DNA of 48,675 nt from an uncultured Verrucomicrobiales bacterium (lineage in GTDB: Bacteria; Verrucomicrobiota; Verrucomicrobiia; Verrucomicrobiales; Akkermansiaceae). The notes beneath the pieces were generated by a model. That model saw only the letters and a program-made list of their open reading frames with translations. It was not told where the DNA came from and did not search any database. A program made the position numbers and the translations under genes. Below, one piece after another: positions 24,964 through 35,248 of this stretch. The number at the start of each line of letters is the position of its first letter. Positions within the stretch are counted from its first letter, which is position 1. Where the stretch lies: the NCBI GenBank assembly GCA_937934595.1, contig CALGZA010000020.1:1-48675 (forward strand), in the 5' to 3' direction.

Positions 24964-25308
24964 ATGCCTAATCTATCTTGCCCACTCTGCACCATGGACG
25001 ACACTATAACCCATGATTCCATCCATGAATGTATGACCTGTGGCCATGAATGGCAAAGAGATGACATTCCAGACGCAGACACACCAGAAGAAAGAATCGT
25101 GAAAGACGCATACGGAAATACCCTTGAAAAAGGTGACACCGTCCAGATGATCAAAGACCTCAAACTCAAAGGATCATCAGACATCCTAAAAAGCGGCACA
25201 AAGTCAAAGCCAATCAGCCTCCAAGAGGGCGACCACGAAATCTCATGCAGAATGAACGGAATCGCCATTAACCTAAAAGCCTGCTTCGTAAAAAAAATTA
25301 ACAAATAA
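24964..25308 (+). CDS. phnA: PhnA/YjdM-family zinc-ribbon protein
   Basis: A 114-residue protein with an N-terminal zinc ribbon (CPLCTMDDT... CMTCGHEW, Cys6, Cys9, Cys23, Cys26) and a C-terminal SH3-like domain (VKDAYGNTLEKGDTVQMIKDLKLKGSS in overlapping parts). This is the PhnA/YjdM family, once called alkylphosphonate uptake proteins but without a proven role in phosphonate use. No phn genes lie nearby. Length and domain order match the family. Confidence 0.93.
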   Translation: MPNLSCPLCTMDDTITHDSIHECMTCGHEWQRDDIPDADTPEERIVKDAYGNTLEKGDTVQMIKDLKLKGSSDILKSGTKSKPISLQEGDHEISCRMNGIAINLKACFVKKINK

Positions 25309-25330
25309 ACGATATCACCCCACCTCTAAC

Positions 25331-25378
25331 AAAAAAAGAGGCCTTGAGTTAGCAAATAAGACTAAAACCCAAGACCTC
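25331..25378 (-). terminator. Terminator of the NHL-repeat gene
   Basis: On the minus strand an imperfect 13-position stem (25366-25378 with 25338-25350, two mismatches) is followed directly by seven T residues (the A run at 25331-25337). Confidence 0.72.
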
Positions 25379-25407
25379 AAACTGATAATACAGCAGTCAA
25401 CTAATGC

Positions 25408-26445
25408 TTACTTCACCAACTTAAGCTGCGTCGCCCTTCCAGTTTTATTCCAGTCCTGAACATAAAGATTTCCATCTTTATCAAACGACAACCCATGCGG
25501 TGCGGAAAAAATACCTAGCTTCTGATTCGCAGGTGCCACTCCAAATTTAGCCCACTGCTTCCTATTCGGATTATCACCTATAAAGGATAAAGGCGTGCCC
25601 TTCTTATCCAAAATAGTAACCCTAGACTCTAGCTCAGCCACTGCACAAACATCGCCATGAAAACTAACTGCACATGGCCTACGTAAATTTGTAGCATAAA
25701 CAGAGATAAAATTACCTTCTAAATCAAAGTGAACCAATCGGCGCTTCTCCCTATCACATACTAGTAACCTCGGAGTCTCATAACGTGTATCCACACTGAT
25801 CGTATGCGGTGTTCGGAACTTAGATACCTCCTTGCCCCTACCCCCAAATGACTTCAACAACTTACCAGCCTTATCAAACTTATGAATCATATTAGATCCA
25901 TAGCCCATACTCGCAAAGATCGAGCCATCAGGCGCCACTGCCACTCCAGTCAAACCACCAAATTTACCATCCACAGGTGACGTCTTCTGTGTGATCTCCA
26001 TCACAACATTACCATCTAAATCCAACTTCACCACACGATTCCCCCTAAGATGCGCACCATAGATAAACTCCTTATCACCCTCCTTAACTATAGCCATATG
26101 GTGCAGTCCACTAGCCTCAGCAGCTATTGTCTTCAACAACTTCCCAGCTGCATCAAATACAAATATAGACTTAGGACCATCAGAAGAAATATAAATATGA
26201 CCAGCACTATCCACAACAGCACTCCCATGAGTCGGACCTAAATTAGCTCCATCCTTCATATTGCCCCACTGAGCATCTGCAATATAGGTATAAGTCCCGT
26301 TACCAGTTATCACTGGTGACTGAACCACCTCTTTATGTTCATGCTTCTCTCCATCCTTGTGTGAGTGAGCAGATAAAGGCTGAGCTACAAAACAAAGCGC
26401 TAGTCCAGTAGTTAATTTTAAGTTAAATAGTTTCATGACGGCCAA
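25408..26445 (-). CDS. Secreted NHL-repeat six-bladed beta-propeller protein
   Basis: A 345-residue exported protein with a signal peptide ending PLSAHS and a His/Lys-rich start of the mature chain (HSHKDGEKHEHKE). At least five propeller blades are visible from repeated units such as GSAVVDSAGHIYIS, FDAAGKLLKTI, LTGVAVAPDGSIFAS and PHGLSFDKDGNLYVQDW. It resembles NHL proteins related to peptidyl-alpha-hydroxyglycine lyases, but catalytic residues could not be confirmed. The His-rich stretch may bind metal. Confidence 0.85.
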   Translation of the reverse strand: MAVMKLFNLKLTTGLALCFVAQPLSAHSHKDGEKHEHKEVVQSPVITGNGTYTYIADAQWGNMKDGANLGPTHGSAVVDSAGHIYISSDGPKSIFVFDAAGKLLKTIAAEASGLHHMAIVKEGDKEFIYGAHLRGNRVVKLDLDGNVVMEITQKTSPVDGKFGGLTGVAVAPDGSIFASMGYGSNMIHKFDKAGKLLKSFGGRGKEVSKFRTPHTISVDTRYETPRLLVCDREKRRLVHFDLEGNFISVYATNLRRPCAVSFHGDVCAVAELESRVTILDKKGTPLSFIGDNPNRKQWAKFGVAPANQKLGIFSAPHGLSFDKDGNLYVQDWNKTGRATQLKLVK

Positions 26446-26555
26446 ATACTTGCCTAATTAACCCTATGTGTCAAAAAAATCTCTCTCCGCACTGGTAATT
26501 TCCACCCATTAAGGTATGCATCTGATCAGAAATTAACCTTCAAAATCTACTAATC

Positions 26556-27845
26556 ATGCTCGACATCAAAGCCATCCGAGAAAACCCAGAAAACATCAAA
26601 GCCAGACTCACCACACGTGGAGGTAATACACAGAACCTTATCGATGAAGTATTAGCCAGTGACGAATCTCGCAGAAAAATAGAAACTGAAAAACAAATCT
26701 TCCAGTCTGAGCGAAATAACGCCTCAAAAAATATCGGTGCACTCATGGCTCAAGGCAAAAAAGATGAAGCCGAAGCAGCTAAAGCCGCGGTAAAAGAAAT
26801 AGGAGAAAAAATCAAAGAACTAGAAACCCAAGGCGATGAGGTCACTCAGCAGCAAAACCACCTGCTCATGACCATCCCTAACACCCCATACCCAGACTGC
26901 CCAATCGGTAAAGACGAGAACGACAACCCAGAAATCCGTATCTGGGGTAACAAACCCAGCATCAAAGAGCCTAAAGACCACGTCCAGCTCGCAGAACTAC
27001 ACGGACTAATCGACTTCGAAGCCGCAGCAAAAATCTCAGGCTCAGGATTCGCCATGTACCGCGGTAAAGGAGCCAAACTAGAACGTGCACTCATAAACTT
27101 CCTGCTAGACCTTCAAACAGAAGAACACGGATACCAAGAAGTCAACGTACCACACATCATCAGACGATACTGCATGGAAGGAACCGGCCAACTCCCTAAA
27201 TTCGAAGACGACATGTACGGAATCGAAAACAACGAAATGTTCCTAGCACCCACTGCAGAAGTCCCTGTCACAAACCTCCTCAGAGAAACCATCCTCACAG
27301 AAGAAGAACTACCCGTCAAAATGACAGCTCACACACCATGCTTCAGACGCGAAGCTGGCAGCGCTGGCCGTGACAACAAAGGCATCATTCGCACTCACCA
27401 GTTTGATAAAGTAGAACTAGTGCAAGTCGTCCAGCCAGAGCACTCCATGCAAGTCCTAGAAGAACTCACCCAGCACGCAGAAGCTGCACTCCAAAAACTT
27501 GACCTCCACTACAGAACCATAGAACTCTGCACAGGTGACATCGGCTTCAGCTCACTCAAAACATACGACATCGAAGTCTGGGCACCAGGCCAGAACAAAT
27601 TCCTAGAAGTCTCCAGCTGCTCAAACTTTGGCGACTACCAAGCACGCAGAATGAAACTCCGCTACAAAGACAGTAATGGCAAAAACCAATTCTGTCACAC
27701 CCTCAACGGATCAGGCACCGCATTGCCAAGACTATACGTTGCACTCATAGAACAAAACCAACAACCAGACGGCAGCATCAAAATACCACCAGCTCTCATC
27801 CCCTACTTCGGGAACAGCGACATCTCATGCCATTTGAACTGTTAG
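26556..27845 (+). CDS. serS: Seryl-tRNA synthetase
   Basis: A 429-residue class II synthetase. The N-terminal coiled-coil arm that contacts the tRNA runs from about residue 30 to 105. Motif 2 (TPCFRREAGSAGRDNKGIIRTHQFDKVELV, in overlapping parts near 255-285) and motif 3 (LNGSGTALPRLYVALIE near 388-404) are present. The extreme C-terminus is odd: the last codons (about SCHLNC) and the TAG stop fall inside the left end of a 219-bp dispersed repeat whose other copy is at 45.4 kb. The core enzyme should be intact. Confidence 0.95.
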   Translation: MLDIKAIRENPENIKARLTTRGGNTQNLIDEVLASDESRRKIETEKQIFQSERNNASKNIGALMAQGKKDEAEAAKAAVKEIGEKIKELETQGDEVTQQQNHLLMTIPNTPYPDCPIGKDENDNPEIRIWGNKPSIKEPKDHVQLAELHGLIDFEAAAKISGSGFAMYRGKGAKLERALINFLLDLQTEEHGYQEVNVPHIIRRYCMEGTGQLPKFEDDMYGIENNEMFLAPTAEVPVTNLLRETILTEEELPVKMTAHTPCFRREAGSAGRDNKGIIRTHQFDKVELVQVVQPEHSMQVLEELTQHAEAALQKLDLHYRTIELCTGDIGFSSLKTYDIEVWAPGQNKFLEVSSCSNFGDYQARRMKLRYKDSNGKNQFCHTLNGSGTALPRLYVALIEQNQQPDGSIKIPPALIPYFGNSDISCHLNC

Positions 27846-28042
27846 AATGGATTGATAGCACAACAAGATAGCAAGAATAGCAAGGCAAGAGGAAAGCGAA
27901 TAGTGGACTATACAACTAGCGAATAACGAAGCTAATCATGTTATATTGTCTTGCACTTCAAAAAATCAACTCTGCTGCTGTTTCCAAATATTTTGAAACT
28001 ACTATCAACCCACAATAACTGTGAAAATACTATCATAACCCC
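27824..28042 (+). repeat. 219-bp dispersed repeat, copy A (overlaps serS 3' end)
   Basis: This segment is about 90% identical (roughly 21 differences by hand alignment) to 45378-45596 in the same orientation. The shared part begins with CTCAT and ends with AACCC. It lacks terminal inverted repeats and a conserved open frame, and it includes GCAAG-type short repeats and a TCTGCTGCTG run. Its left end supplies the last serS codons and stop. It may be a non-autonomous mobile sequence or a relic. Confidence 0.85.
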
Positions 28043-28099
28043 TCCACACAGCAAAAACTTTACAGAAAACAACATACCCTCCACTAAACATATAATATA

Positions 28100-28132
28100 G
28101 AAAACCCCCAGTAGATAAATCTACTGAGGGTC
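28100..28132 (-). terminator. Terminator of the atp operon
   Basis: On the minus strand ACCCTCAGTAGA and TCTACTGGGGGT form a stem around a four-base loop with one mismatch, followed by TTTT. It lies about 55 bases after the atpC stop. Confidence 0.8.
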
Positions 28133-28187
28133 TTCTGTGATATGAACAGTAACGCTCTTCTACGTTACCAATAATTCAAAATTAAAA

Positions 28188-28592
28188 CTAACGGCTCTTA
28201 CGCTTGAGTAGTAACCTCGCCGCATTAGTAGCTATCACTGACTCAAGATGAGCTGCTTCCTCCGCATCCGCAGCAGACACACCCTTAAGCTGCTCTTCTG
28301 CGCGTTGCATCGCTGCCACCTCTACCTCTTCATCAATGTCATCTTCTCCAAAAGCAGAATCTGTCAAAACAGATACCTTTTCAGACGTCACCTCTGCATA
28401 ACCAGAACCTATCGCAAGCTCTTCAACCTTGCCGTCCTTCTCATAACGAAGCTCACCAGGCTTAAGTGCTGTCACTAAAGCCGCATGCAGCTCTAAAACA
28501 CCCATCTCACCATCCACACCTGGTAGGTACACATCGGAGACTGTATCGGAAAAAATCTTCTTCTCTGGAGTAACGATTTCTAATTGAAGCAT
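28188..28592 (-). CDS. atpC: F1Fo ATP synthase epsilon subunit
   Basis: The epsilon subunit couples and inhibits the rotor. The 134-residue protein has the beta-sandwich start (MLQLEIVTPEKKIFSDTVSDVYLPGVDGEMGVLELHAALVT in overlapping parts, residues 1-42) and the helical C-terminal hairpin with AEEQLKG and ARLLLKRK. It is the last gene of the operon. The leader contains ACACAACAAAC ten bases before the ATG and no Shine-Dalgarno sequence. Confidence 0.95.
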   Translation of the reverse strand: MLQLEIVTPEKKIFSDTVSDVYLPGVDGEMGVLELHAALVTALKPGELRYEKDGKVEELAIGSGYAEVTSEKVSVLTDSAFGEDDIDEEVEVAAMQRAEEQLKGVSAADAEEAAHLESVIATNAARLLLKRKSR

Positions 28593-28674
28593 TGGATCGA
28601 AGTTTGTTGTGTTAATATTAACTTAGTTAAGCAGATCAAAAACAAGGCGGCGCACAGCACCGCCCTATAATAAA

Positions 28675-30159
<1,485 letters not shown>

Positions 30160-30201
30160 TTAAATTCTTTGTTTGTTAATATTTTATTGTATTACTCATG
30201 A

Positions 30202-31098
30202 CTACTCCATCGCCTTCATCGCAGTAGTAATCTCTAAAAGCTCAGCAGTAATAGCAGCCTGACGTAGCTTGTTGTAATCTAATGTAAGATCATCGATCAT
30301 ATTATTCGCATTATCAGTTGCAGATTTCATGGATACCATCCGCGCTGAATGCTCAGATGCTCGTGCCTCAAGTATCATCTGGTAAATCTGGAAATTAATA
30401 TACTGTGGAAGAAGTGTATCAAGTACCACCTCCGGACTAGGCTCAAACTCGTAGTCTTTTGATAAAGCACTAGAATGATCAGTCTCTTGTATCTCATCCT
30501 TACCCACTCCCTCATAATCTCGCTTCTCTGCTAGTGTCGTTGCATCAATCGGCAACAACTGTGATACATGGGGAAGCTGACTTATTGTCGAAACAAAGTT
30601 AGTGAAACAAACCTTGATCTTATCAAAATCCCCCTCAAGAAACTGGTCAGTAAGAAATTTAGCAATCGGGCGCGCCTCAGAAAATGCCAGCGGATCATCT
30701 ACCACAAAATCAGCCTTTATAGGCTCACCTGTCTTCTCTAGCTGTAAGCGTAACTTCTTGCCCACTGTCGCATAGGTAGTGTTACCATTATCCTCACTTC
30801 TTACCAGCTTCAGAAGATTCGTGTTCAATCCACCACACAGTCCCTTATCTGTAGATATAACCAGTGTAAGTGTCTTGTTACCCTCCCTCTTCTCTAACAG
30901 AGGATGAGACTCCTCATCCACATTCTCCTTCAAGTTCACTAGAACCTGATTCAGCTGATCAGCATACTCACGACCGGCAAGCGCTTGGTCCTGAGCCTTC
31001 TTCATCTTTGCCGCAGCAACAAGTTGCATCGCACGGGTAATTTGCGCTGTATTCTTGACCGACTTTATACGTCGGCGTATGTCTCTGAGGTTTGCCAT
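30202..31098 (-). CDS. atpG: F1Fo ATP synthase gamma subunit
   Basis: The central rotor shaft, 298 residues. The N-terminal helix ANLRDIRRRIKSVKNTAQIT and C-terminal helix ARMVSMKSATDNANNMIDDL with LDYNKLRQAAITAEL match the coiled coil of the family. STDKGLCGGLN near 92-102 is the conserved catch-loop region. It is slightly longer than the E. coli protein owing to an insertion near residues 195-220. It lies between atpA and atpD as usual. Confidence 0.97.
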   Translation of the reverse strand: MANLRDIRRRIKSVKNTAQITRAMQLVAAAKMKKAQDQALAGREYADQLNQVLVNLKENVDEESHPLLEKREGNKTLTLVISTDKGLCGGLNTNLLKLVRSEDNGNTTYATVGKKLRLQLEKTGEPIKADFVVDDPLAFSEARPIAKFLTDQFLEGDFDKIKVCFTNFVSTISQLPHVSQLLPIDATTLAEKRDYEGVGKDEIQETDHSSALSKDYEFEPSPEVVLDTLLPQYINFQIYQMILEARASEHSARMVSMKSATDNANNMIDDLTLDYNKLRQAAITAELLEITTAMKAME

Positions 31099-31181
31099 GT
31101 TTTCTTATGAGTAATTAATAAATAGTCGTTTCGTTGATAGTCATCAGGCACCAAATTACAGCACCTGATCCAGTCCAACTC

Positions 31182-32714
31182 TTACTTCCAAGAACCTTTG
31201 TAGTCCTTAAGCGCTGCGTGTAGTGCTTCATTCACTCCATCAGTCATCGCTTTGTCATCAGCGATAAGCTGAAGAACATCTGCCTTACGCGTCTCCATGA
31301 ACTCCTCTAAACCAGTCTGACATTCCTTAATGCGCTCTACTGATACATCATCAAAGTAACCATTCTGCATCGAGAAAAGCACCACCACCTGCATCTGCAT
31401 TGACTTAGGCGCATACTGATCTTGCTTGAATAACTCAACAATACGCAAACCCTTCTCAATCTTACCCTTAGTCTGATCATCAAGATCTGAACCAAACTGC
31501 GCAAATGCCTGTAACTCACGGAACTGAGCCAAATCAAGCTTTGTAGTTCCAGATACCTTCTTGATAGCCTTAGTCTGTGCAGCTGATCCCACTCGAGATA
31601 CAGATAATCCTACAGATATCGCCGGGCGTATGCCTTGGAAGAACAAATCAGTCTCAAGGAAAATCTGTCCATCTGTAATTGAAATAACATTGGTCGGTAT
31701 GTAAGCAGAAACGTCACCAGCTTGTGTCTCAATAATAGGCAACGCAGTAAGTGAGCCACCACCTGCATTCTCAGATAGACGCGCTGAACGCTCAAGTAGT
31801 CTTGAGTGCAAGTAGAAAACATCTCCAGGATAAGCTTCACGACCAGATGGACGCTTAAGAATGAGTGATACCTGACGGTAAGCAACAGCATGCTTTGAAA
31901 GATCATCAAAAACAATGAGGCACTCTTTCCCTTGATCCATCAAATACTCAGCCACAGCACAACCTGTGTAAGGCGCCAAATACTGGTTAGCCGCAGAGTC
32001 AGCTGCCGTCGCTGCCACAATAGTCGTATACTCCATCGCACCAGCCTCTTCAAGTGTCGCTTGAATACGCGCCACGTTAGATGCCTTTTGACCTATACAT
32101 ACATAGATACAATATAAAGGAGCGTGCCCTTTAAGCTTACCCTGCTCAGCCGCCTTGTTCTGGTTAGCTTGTGAAATAATCGTATCAATCGCTATCGTAG
32201 TCTTTCCTGTAGCTCGGTCACCAATGATAAGCTCACGCTGACCACGGCCAATTGGCACCATCGCATCAATTGCCATAATTCCTGTCTGAACAGGAACAGA
32301 TACTGATTTACGCTTAATAATACCAGGAGCCATCTTCTCAACAGGATAATTAGCTGAAGCAGCAATATCTCCCTTGCCATCAATAGGCGCCCCAAGTGTG
32401 TCAATAACACGTCCTAGTAGAGCCTCACCCACAGGCACTGACAACAGTGTACCTGTTGTCTGGCATACATCTCCCGCTTTAAGATGATTATACTCACCAA
32501 GCAGAACAGCCCCCACTTCACCTTCCTCAAGGTTCATCGCTAAACCAGTAACCCCACCAGGGAAAGAAATCATCTCGTTAAGCTGACAGTCACTAAGACC
32601 CTCAACCTTTGCCACTCCATCTCCGATTTCACGGATAGTGCCTACATTTGTTTTACCTACGGAAGTCGTTACATTTGCGATTTCCTGTTCTAGTTCCTGA
32701 AGAATGCTGCTCAT
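31182..32714 (-). CDS. atpA: F1Fo ATP synthase alpha subunit
   Basis: The non-catalytic nucleotide-binding subunit, 510 residues. P-loop GDRATGKT near 171-178, where most bacteria have [52 protein letters not shown] in overlapping parts, and the arginine finger in [17 protein letters not shown] (residues about 367-383). The Gln-to-Ala change sits in the nucleotide-binding loop and is the only oddity seen. The leader has AACAAAC and no Shine-Dalgarno sequence. Confidence 0.98.
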   Translation of the reverse strand: MSSILQELEQEIANVTTSVGKTNVGTIREIGDGVAKVEGLSDCQLNEMISFPGGVTGLAMNLEEGEVGAVLLGEYNHLKAGDVCQTTGTLLSVPVGEALLGRVIDTLGAPIDGKGDIAASANYPVEKMAPGIIKRKSVSVPVQTGIMAIDAMVPIGRGQRELIIGDRATGKTTIAIDTIISQANQNKAAEQGKLKGHAPLYCIYVCIGQKASNVARIQATLEEAGAMEYTTIVAATAADSAANQYLAPYTGCAVAEYLMDQGKECLIVFDDLSKHAVAYRQVSLILKRPSGREAYPGDVFYLHSRLLERSARLSENAGGGSLTALPIIETQAGDVSAYIPTNVISITDGQIFLETDLFFQGIRPAISVGLSVSRVGSAAQTKAIKKVSGTTKLDLAQFRELQAFAQFGSDLDDQTKGKIEKGLRIVELFKQDQYAPKSMQMQVVVLFSMQNGYFDDVSVERIKECQTGLEEFMETRKADVLQLIADDKAMTDGVNEALHAALKDYKGSWK

Positions 32715-32783
32715 ATCTATTGTTTGTTAGATTTGTTAATAATGCCTTAATTGGCGGATTCGTTTTGTTAAATAGTATTTCAA

Positions 32784-33173
32784 TTAAAATGCATTAGAGA
32801 TCTTATCCAGGCGACCCTTTACAGAGCCATCCCAAACATCATCGCCTTTGCGTATGCGAATCCCGCCTAATAAAGCGGGGTTTATTTTGTATTCAAATGT
32901 GAGTCCTTCACCATGATCAGATAACATCTTATTAGCAATGTTTTGACCAGTAGCTTCATCAAGCTGCTGAGCACTCTCTACTAAAACATGCCGCTGTGCC
33001 TGATGTAATCGCACTAACTTATGCAATGTAACTAATATTCCATGATAGTTTCTAGGCTTCCTCTCTGTGAGGCCTTTTATCACTTTGCGTAGCTTTTCCT
33101 CATCCAGACTGCCTTGTGCACATAGTCTGAATAAGCGTTTTCCTGCCGTTGCTGCGTCTTTAGTTACTTTCAT
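32784..33173 (-). CDS. atpH: F1Fo ATP synthase delta subunit, short form
   Basis: The delta subunit joins the peripheral stalk to the F1 head. At 129 residues it is about 50 shorter than usual. The C-terminal domain is intact: FEYKINPALLGGIRIRKGDDVWDGSVKGRLDKI closely follows the family pattern (read in overlapping parts, 92-126). The N-terminal helical domain seems shortened, with one or two helices fewer than OSCP/delta proteins. Position between atpF and atpA supports the identity. It is not a frameshift: start and stop fit the operon spacing. Confidence 0.92.
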   Translation of the reverse strand: MKVTKDAATAGKRLFRLCAQGSLDEEKLRKVIKGLTERKPRNYHGILVTLHKLVRLHQAQRHVLVESAQQLDEATGQNIANKMLSDHGEGLTFEYKINPALLGGIRIRKGDDVWDGSVKGRLDKISNAF

Positions 33174-33234
33174 ATGAGTGTTTGTTGATCGGACGTTGAG
33201 AAATTGTTAATTTGAGAATCTGATTTACAGATAG

Positions 33235-33762
33235 CTAGCCCTCAATGGACGCTACAGCCTCATCATTGATGCGCTTATTGTCATCATCTGTAAGCACTTT
33301 GCCTGTCACATTTGCTGTAGTAGCTGCCACTAAGCGACCAAATTCCTGCTTGAGTTCTGCCACCATCTGTGAACGCTCTGCCTTAGCTGACTGCTCTGCT
33401 TTCTGAAGGATACCTTGCGCAGATGCTATTGCCTCTTGAGTCTTCTGCTCACTGAGTGCCGCCGCACTATCCTTAGCTTCATCAATGAGACGCTTCGCAG
33501 TAGTGTTAGCCTCTTCAATCGCAGCACTAGAACGCTCCTCTGATTCAGCTAACTGAGTCTCTATACGCTTCAGCTTCTCTTCACCTTCAGCTATTCTATT
33601 CTGACGCTGCTCCAGCATCGCTTGAATAGGACCAAAAGCGAACTTCTTCAACACGAACAAAACAATGATAAAATTGATCACTTGAGCAATGAACAATGGC
33701 GCAGTTACACCGAAGTCATCGAGAATTTTTGTAAATACATTGGCTGCTAATATTGTATACAT
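33235..33762 (-). CDS. atpF: F1Fo ATP synthase b subunit
   Basis: A 175-residue peripheral-stalk protein with one N-terminal transmembrane helix (LFIAQVINFIIVLFVLKKFAF, residues about 24-44) followed by a long charged helix of Ala/Glu/Lys-rich heptads (about 48-165). This is the b-subunit design. Only one b gene is present, so the stalk should be a homodimer. The leader is A/C-rich without a Shine-Dalgarno sequence. Confidence 0.95.
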   Translation of the reverse strand: MYTILAANVFTKILDDFGVTAPLFIAQVINFIIVLFVLKKFAFGPIQAMLEQRQNRIAEGEEKLKRIETQLAESEERSSAAIEEANTTAKRLIDEAKDSAAALSEQKTQEAIASAQGILQKAEQSAKAERSQMVAELKQEFGRLVAATTANVTGKVLTDDDNKRINDEAVASIEG

Positions 33763-33860
33763 CGTTAGTTTTGAGTTGTTATTTTCGAGTTGATTTAAAA
33801 ACTTGAGAAATGGAGCACCGCACTAAATGAACGGCACCCCAAAAATCATATAGGTCCAGA

Positions 33861-34067
33861 TTATAGACCCTTTACGTTACCTAGGAAGAGAGTAAGAATG
33901 AAGATACCCTCAATAAGTGCTGCAAGAATGATTGATAGTGTTAGGATAGGACCAGCTGCACCTGGGTTACGTCCAGTTGCCTCAGCTGCTTTACCACCGA
34001 GGAATCCTATTCCGAGTGCGCCACCTAATGCCGCAAGCGCTACCATTAATACGTTAGTTGTCATCAT
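33861..34067 (-). CDS. atpE: F1Fo ATP synthase c subunit
   Basis: A 68-residue hairpin of two membrane helices. The polar loop is ATGRNPGA and the ion-binding carboxylate is Glu in AALIEGIF. The residues that create a sodium site in other c subunits (Gln in helix 1, Ser/Thr after the Glu) are absent, so protons are the likely coupling ion. Two ATGs in tandem (MM) leave one residue uncertain. The leader is A/C-rich (AACAACAAAAAA). Confidence 0.95.
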   Translation of the reverse strand: MMTTNVLMVALAALGGALGIGFLGGKAAEATGRNPGAAGPILTLSIILAALIEGIFILTLFLGNVKGL

Positions 34068-34160
34068 AATTTTATTTTTTTGTTGTTATATTCAATTGCC
34101 CCCACCGTCTTTGCTATGGTCTGACATTCGAAAGTGTATAAAGTCTATTCTTCTATTTCA

Positions 34161-35018
34161 TTAATGAGCTCCATCTTCGCCATGATCACTATGCTCACAA
34201 ATAAGTTTAAGGAAAACAGCACTTAGTATCGTAAACACAAGCGCCTGAAGCAAACCTACTAAAAGCTCCATAAACATAAACGGAAGAGCAGGAAGAAAGG
34301 CAAAATATGGCCCACCCATTGCCATCAATGTCTCTAATACCTGCTCACCACCAAATACATTACCATAAAGTCGGAAACTTAATGCTACAGGCCTTATAAA
34401 TATAGAGACAAACTCAAGTAAACCTACCACGAAAAAGATAGCAACCATACCCACCCTCATCACACCTGAAAAATCACCCTTAGGCGCAAAAATATGTGCA
34501 AAAAATCCCTTCACTCCATTCTCACTCACAGCCCAGTAAAACCAAAGCACTGCAAACACAATAGACATTGCCGCCGTAACATTAACATCCGCGTTTCCTC
34601 CACGTAAAAGATAGGTCACCTTGTCATCATCACCCATCACACCCAAAGTCCCCACACCAGGAATAAGCCCCAACCAGTTAGTTATCAAAATCAACAACAT
34701 CGTCCCACCAAAAAACCAAAACGTACGCTTAACCAAATGATCTCCCAAAATACCACCAAAGAAATTGTAGAGTGACTCAATCAACCACTCAGCAAAATTC
34801 TGAAAACCAACAGGAACCATTGTCATCTTCTTAGTCGCCGCACGACAAAAAAGAACAATGATACCCGTAGCCATCCATACCATGATCATGGAATTCGTTA
34901 TTGCAAATCCATCCCTATCACCAAAAATGACATTTGACTCTGGAGTCAACTGATGCGCAGCAGACGCTAGCCCCGATAAGGCAATAAATAGTGATGCGGT
35001 TGTAAATATCTTATTCAT
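34161..35018 (-). CDS. atpB: F1Fo ATP synthase a subunit
   Basis: The stator channel subunit. The frame is open from 35087, but the ATG at 35018 gives a protein (285 residues) that begins with a signal-like segment (MNKIFTTASLFIALSGLASA), as in several a subunits. The essential arginine lies in SIFIRPVALSFRLYGNVFGG, and ILITNWLGLIPG marks an earlier helix. The C-terminus is His/Asp-rich. No atpI precedes it. A CRP-type palindrome lies 79-98 bases upstream of this start. Confidence 0.95.
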   Translation of the reverse strand: MNKIFTTASLFIALSGLASAAHQLTPESNVIFGDRDGFAITNSMIMVWMATGIIVLFCRAATKKMTMVPVGFQNFAEWLIESLYNFFGGILGDHLVKRTFWFFGGTMLLILITNWLGLIPGVGTLGVMGDDDKVTYLLRGGNADVNVTAAMSIVFAVLWFYWAVSENGVKGFFAHIFAPKGDFSGVMRVGMVAIFFVVGLLEFVSIFIRPVALSFRLYGNVFGGEQVLETLMAMGGPYFAFLPALPFMFMELLVGLLQALVFTILSAVFLKLICEHSDHGEDGAH

Positions 35019-35096
35019 GAATCGTATGAGATGTTTAGTGCTTTTGCCCTGAAGGACGTCGCTCAATACCCTGATCGATGAATCCAATCAAGCCAT

Positions 35097-35116
35097 TTTG
35101 TGAAATTTTTCACAAA
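35097..35116. promoter_or_regulatory. Perfect TGTGA-N6-TCACA palindrome between atpB and argH
   Basis: TTTGTGAAA at 35097-35105 and TTTCACAAA at 35108-35116 form a perfect 9-base inverted repeat with a two-base centre. The core reads TGTGA, six bases, TCACA, which is the consensus of CRP-family regulators. It is the only strong palindrome in the divergent atpB-argH interval. The nearest a hairpin terminator could serve is none, since both genes point away from it. Confidence 0.65.
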
Positions 35117-35248
35117 GTCCACCAAAACACTAAAAACCAGCACCTAACAACCTTTTCATCATGAACATTTTAGTAAAGAAATCTAAACCATCTCCACACA
35201 CTCTGCTCCCTTTCAAAAAAAAGCGTGCATCCTGCCCCCACCACGAGT

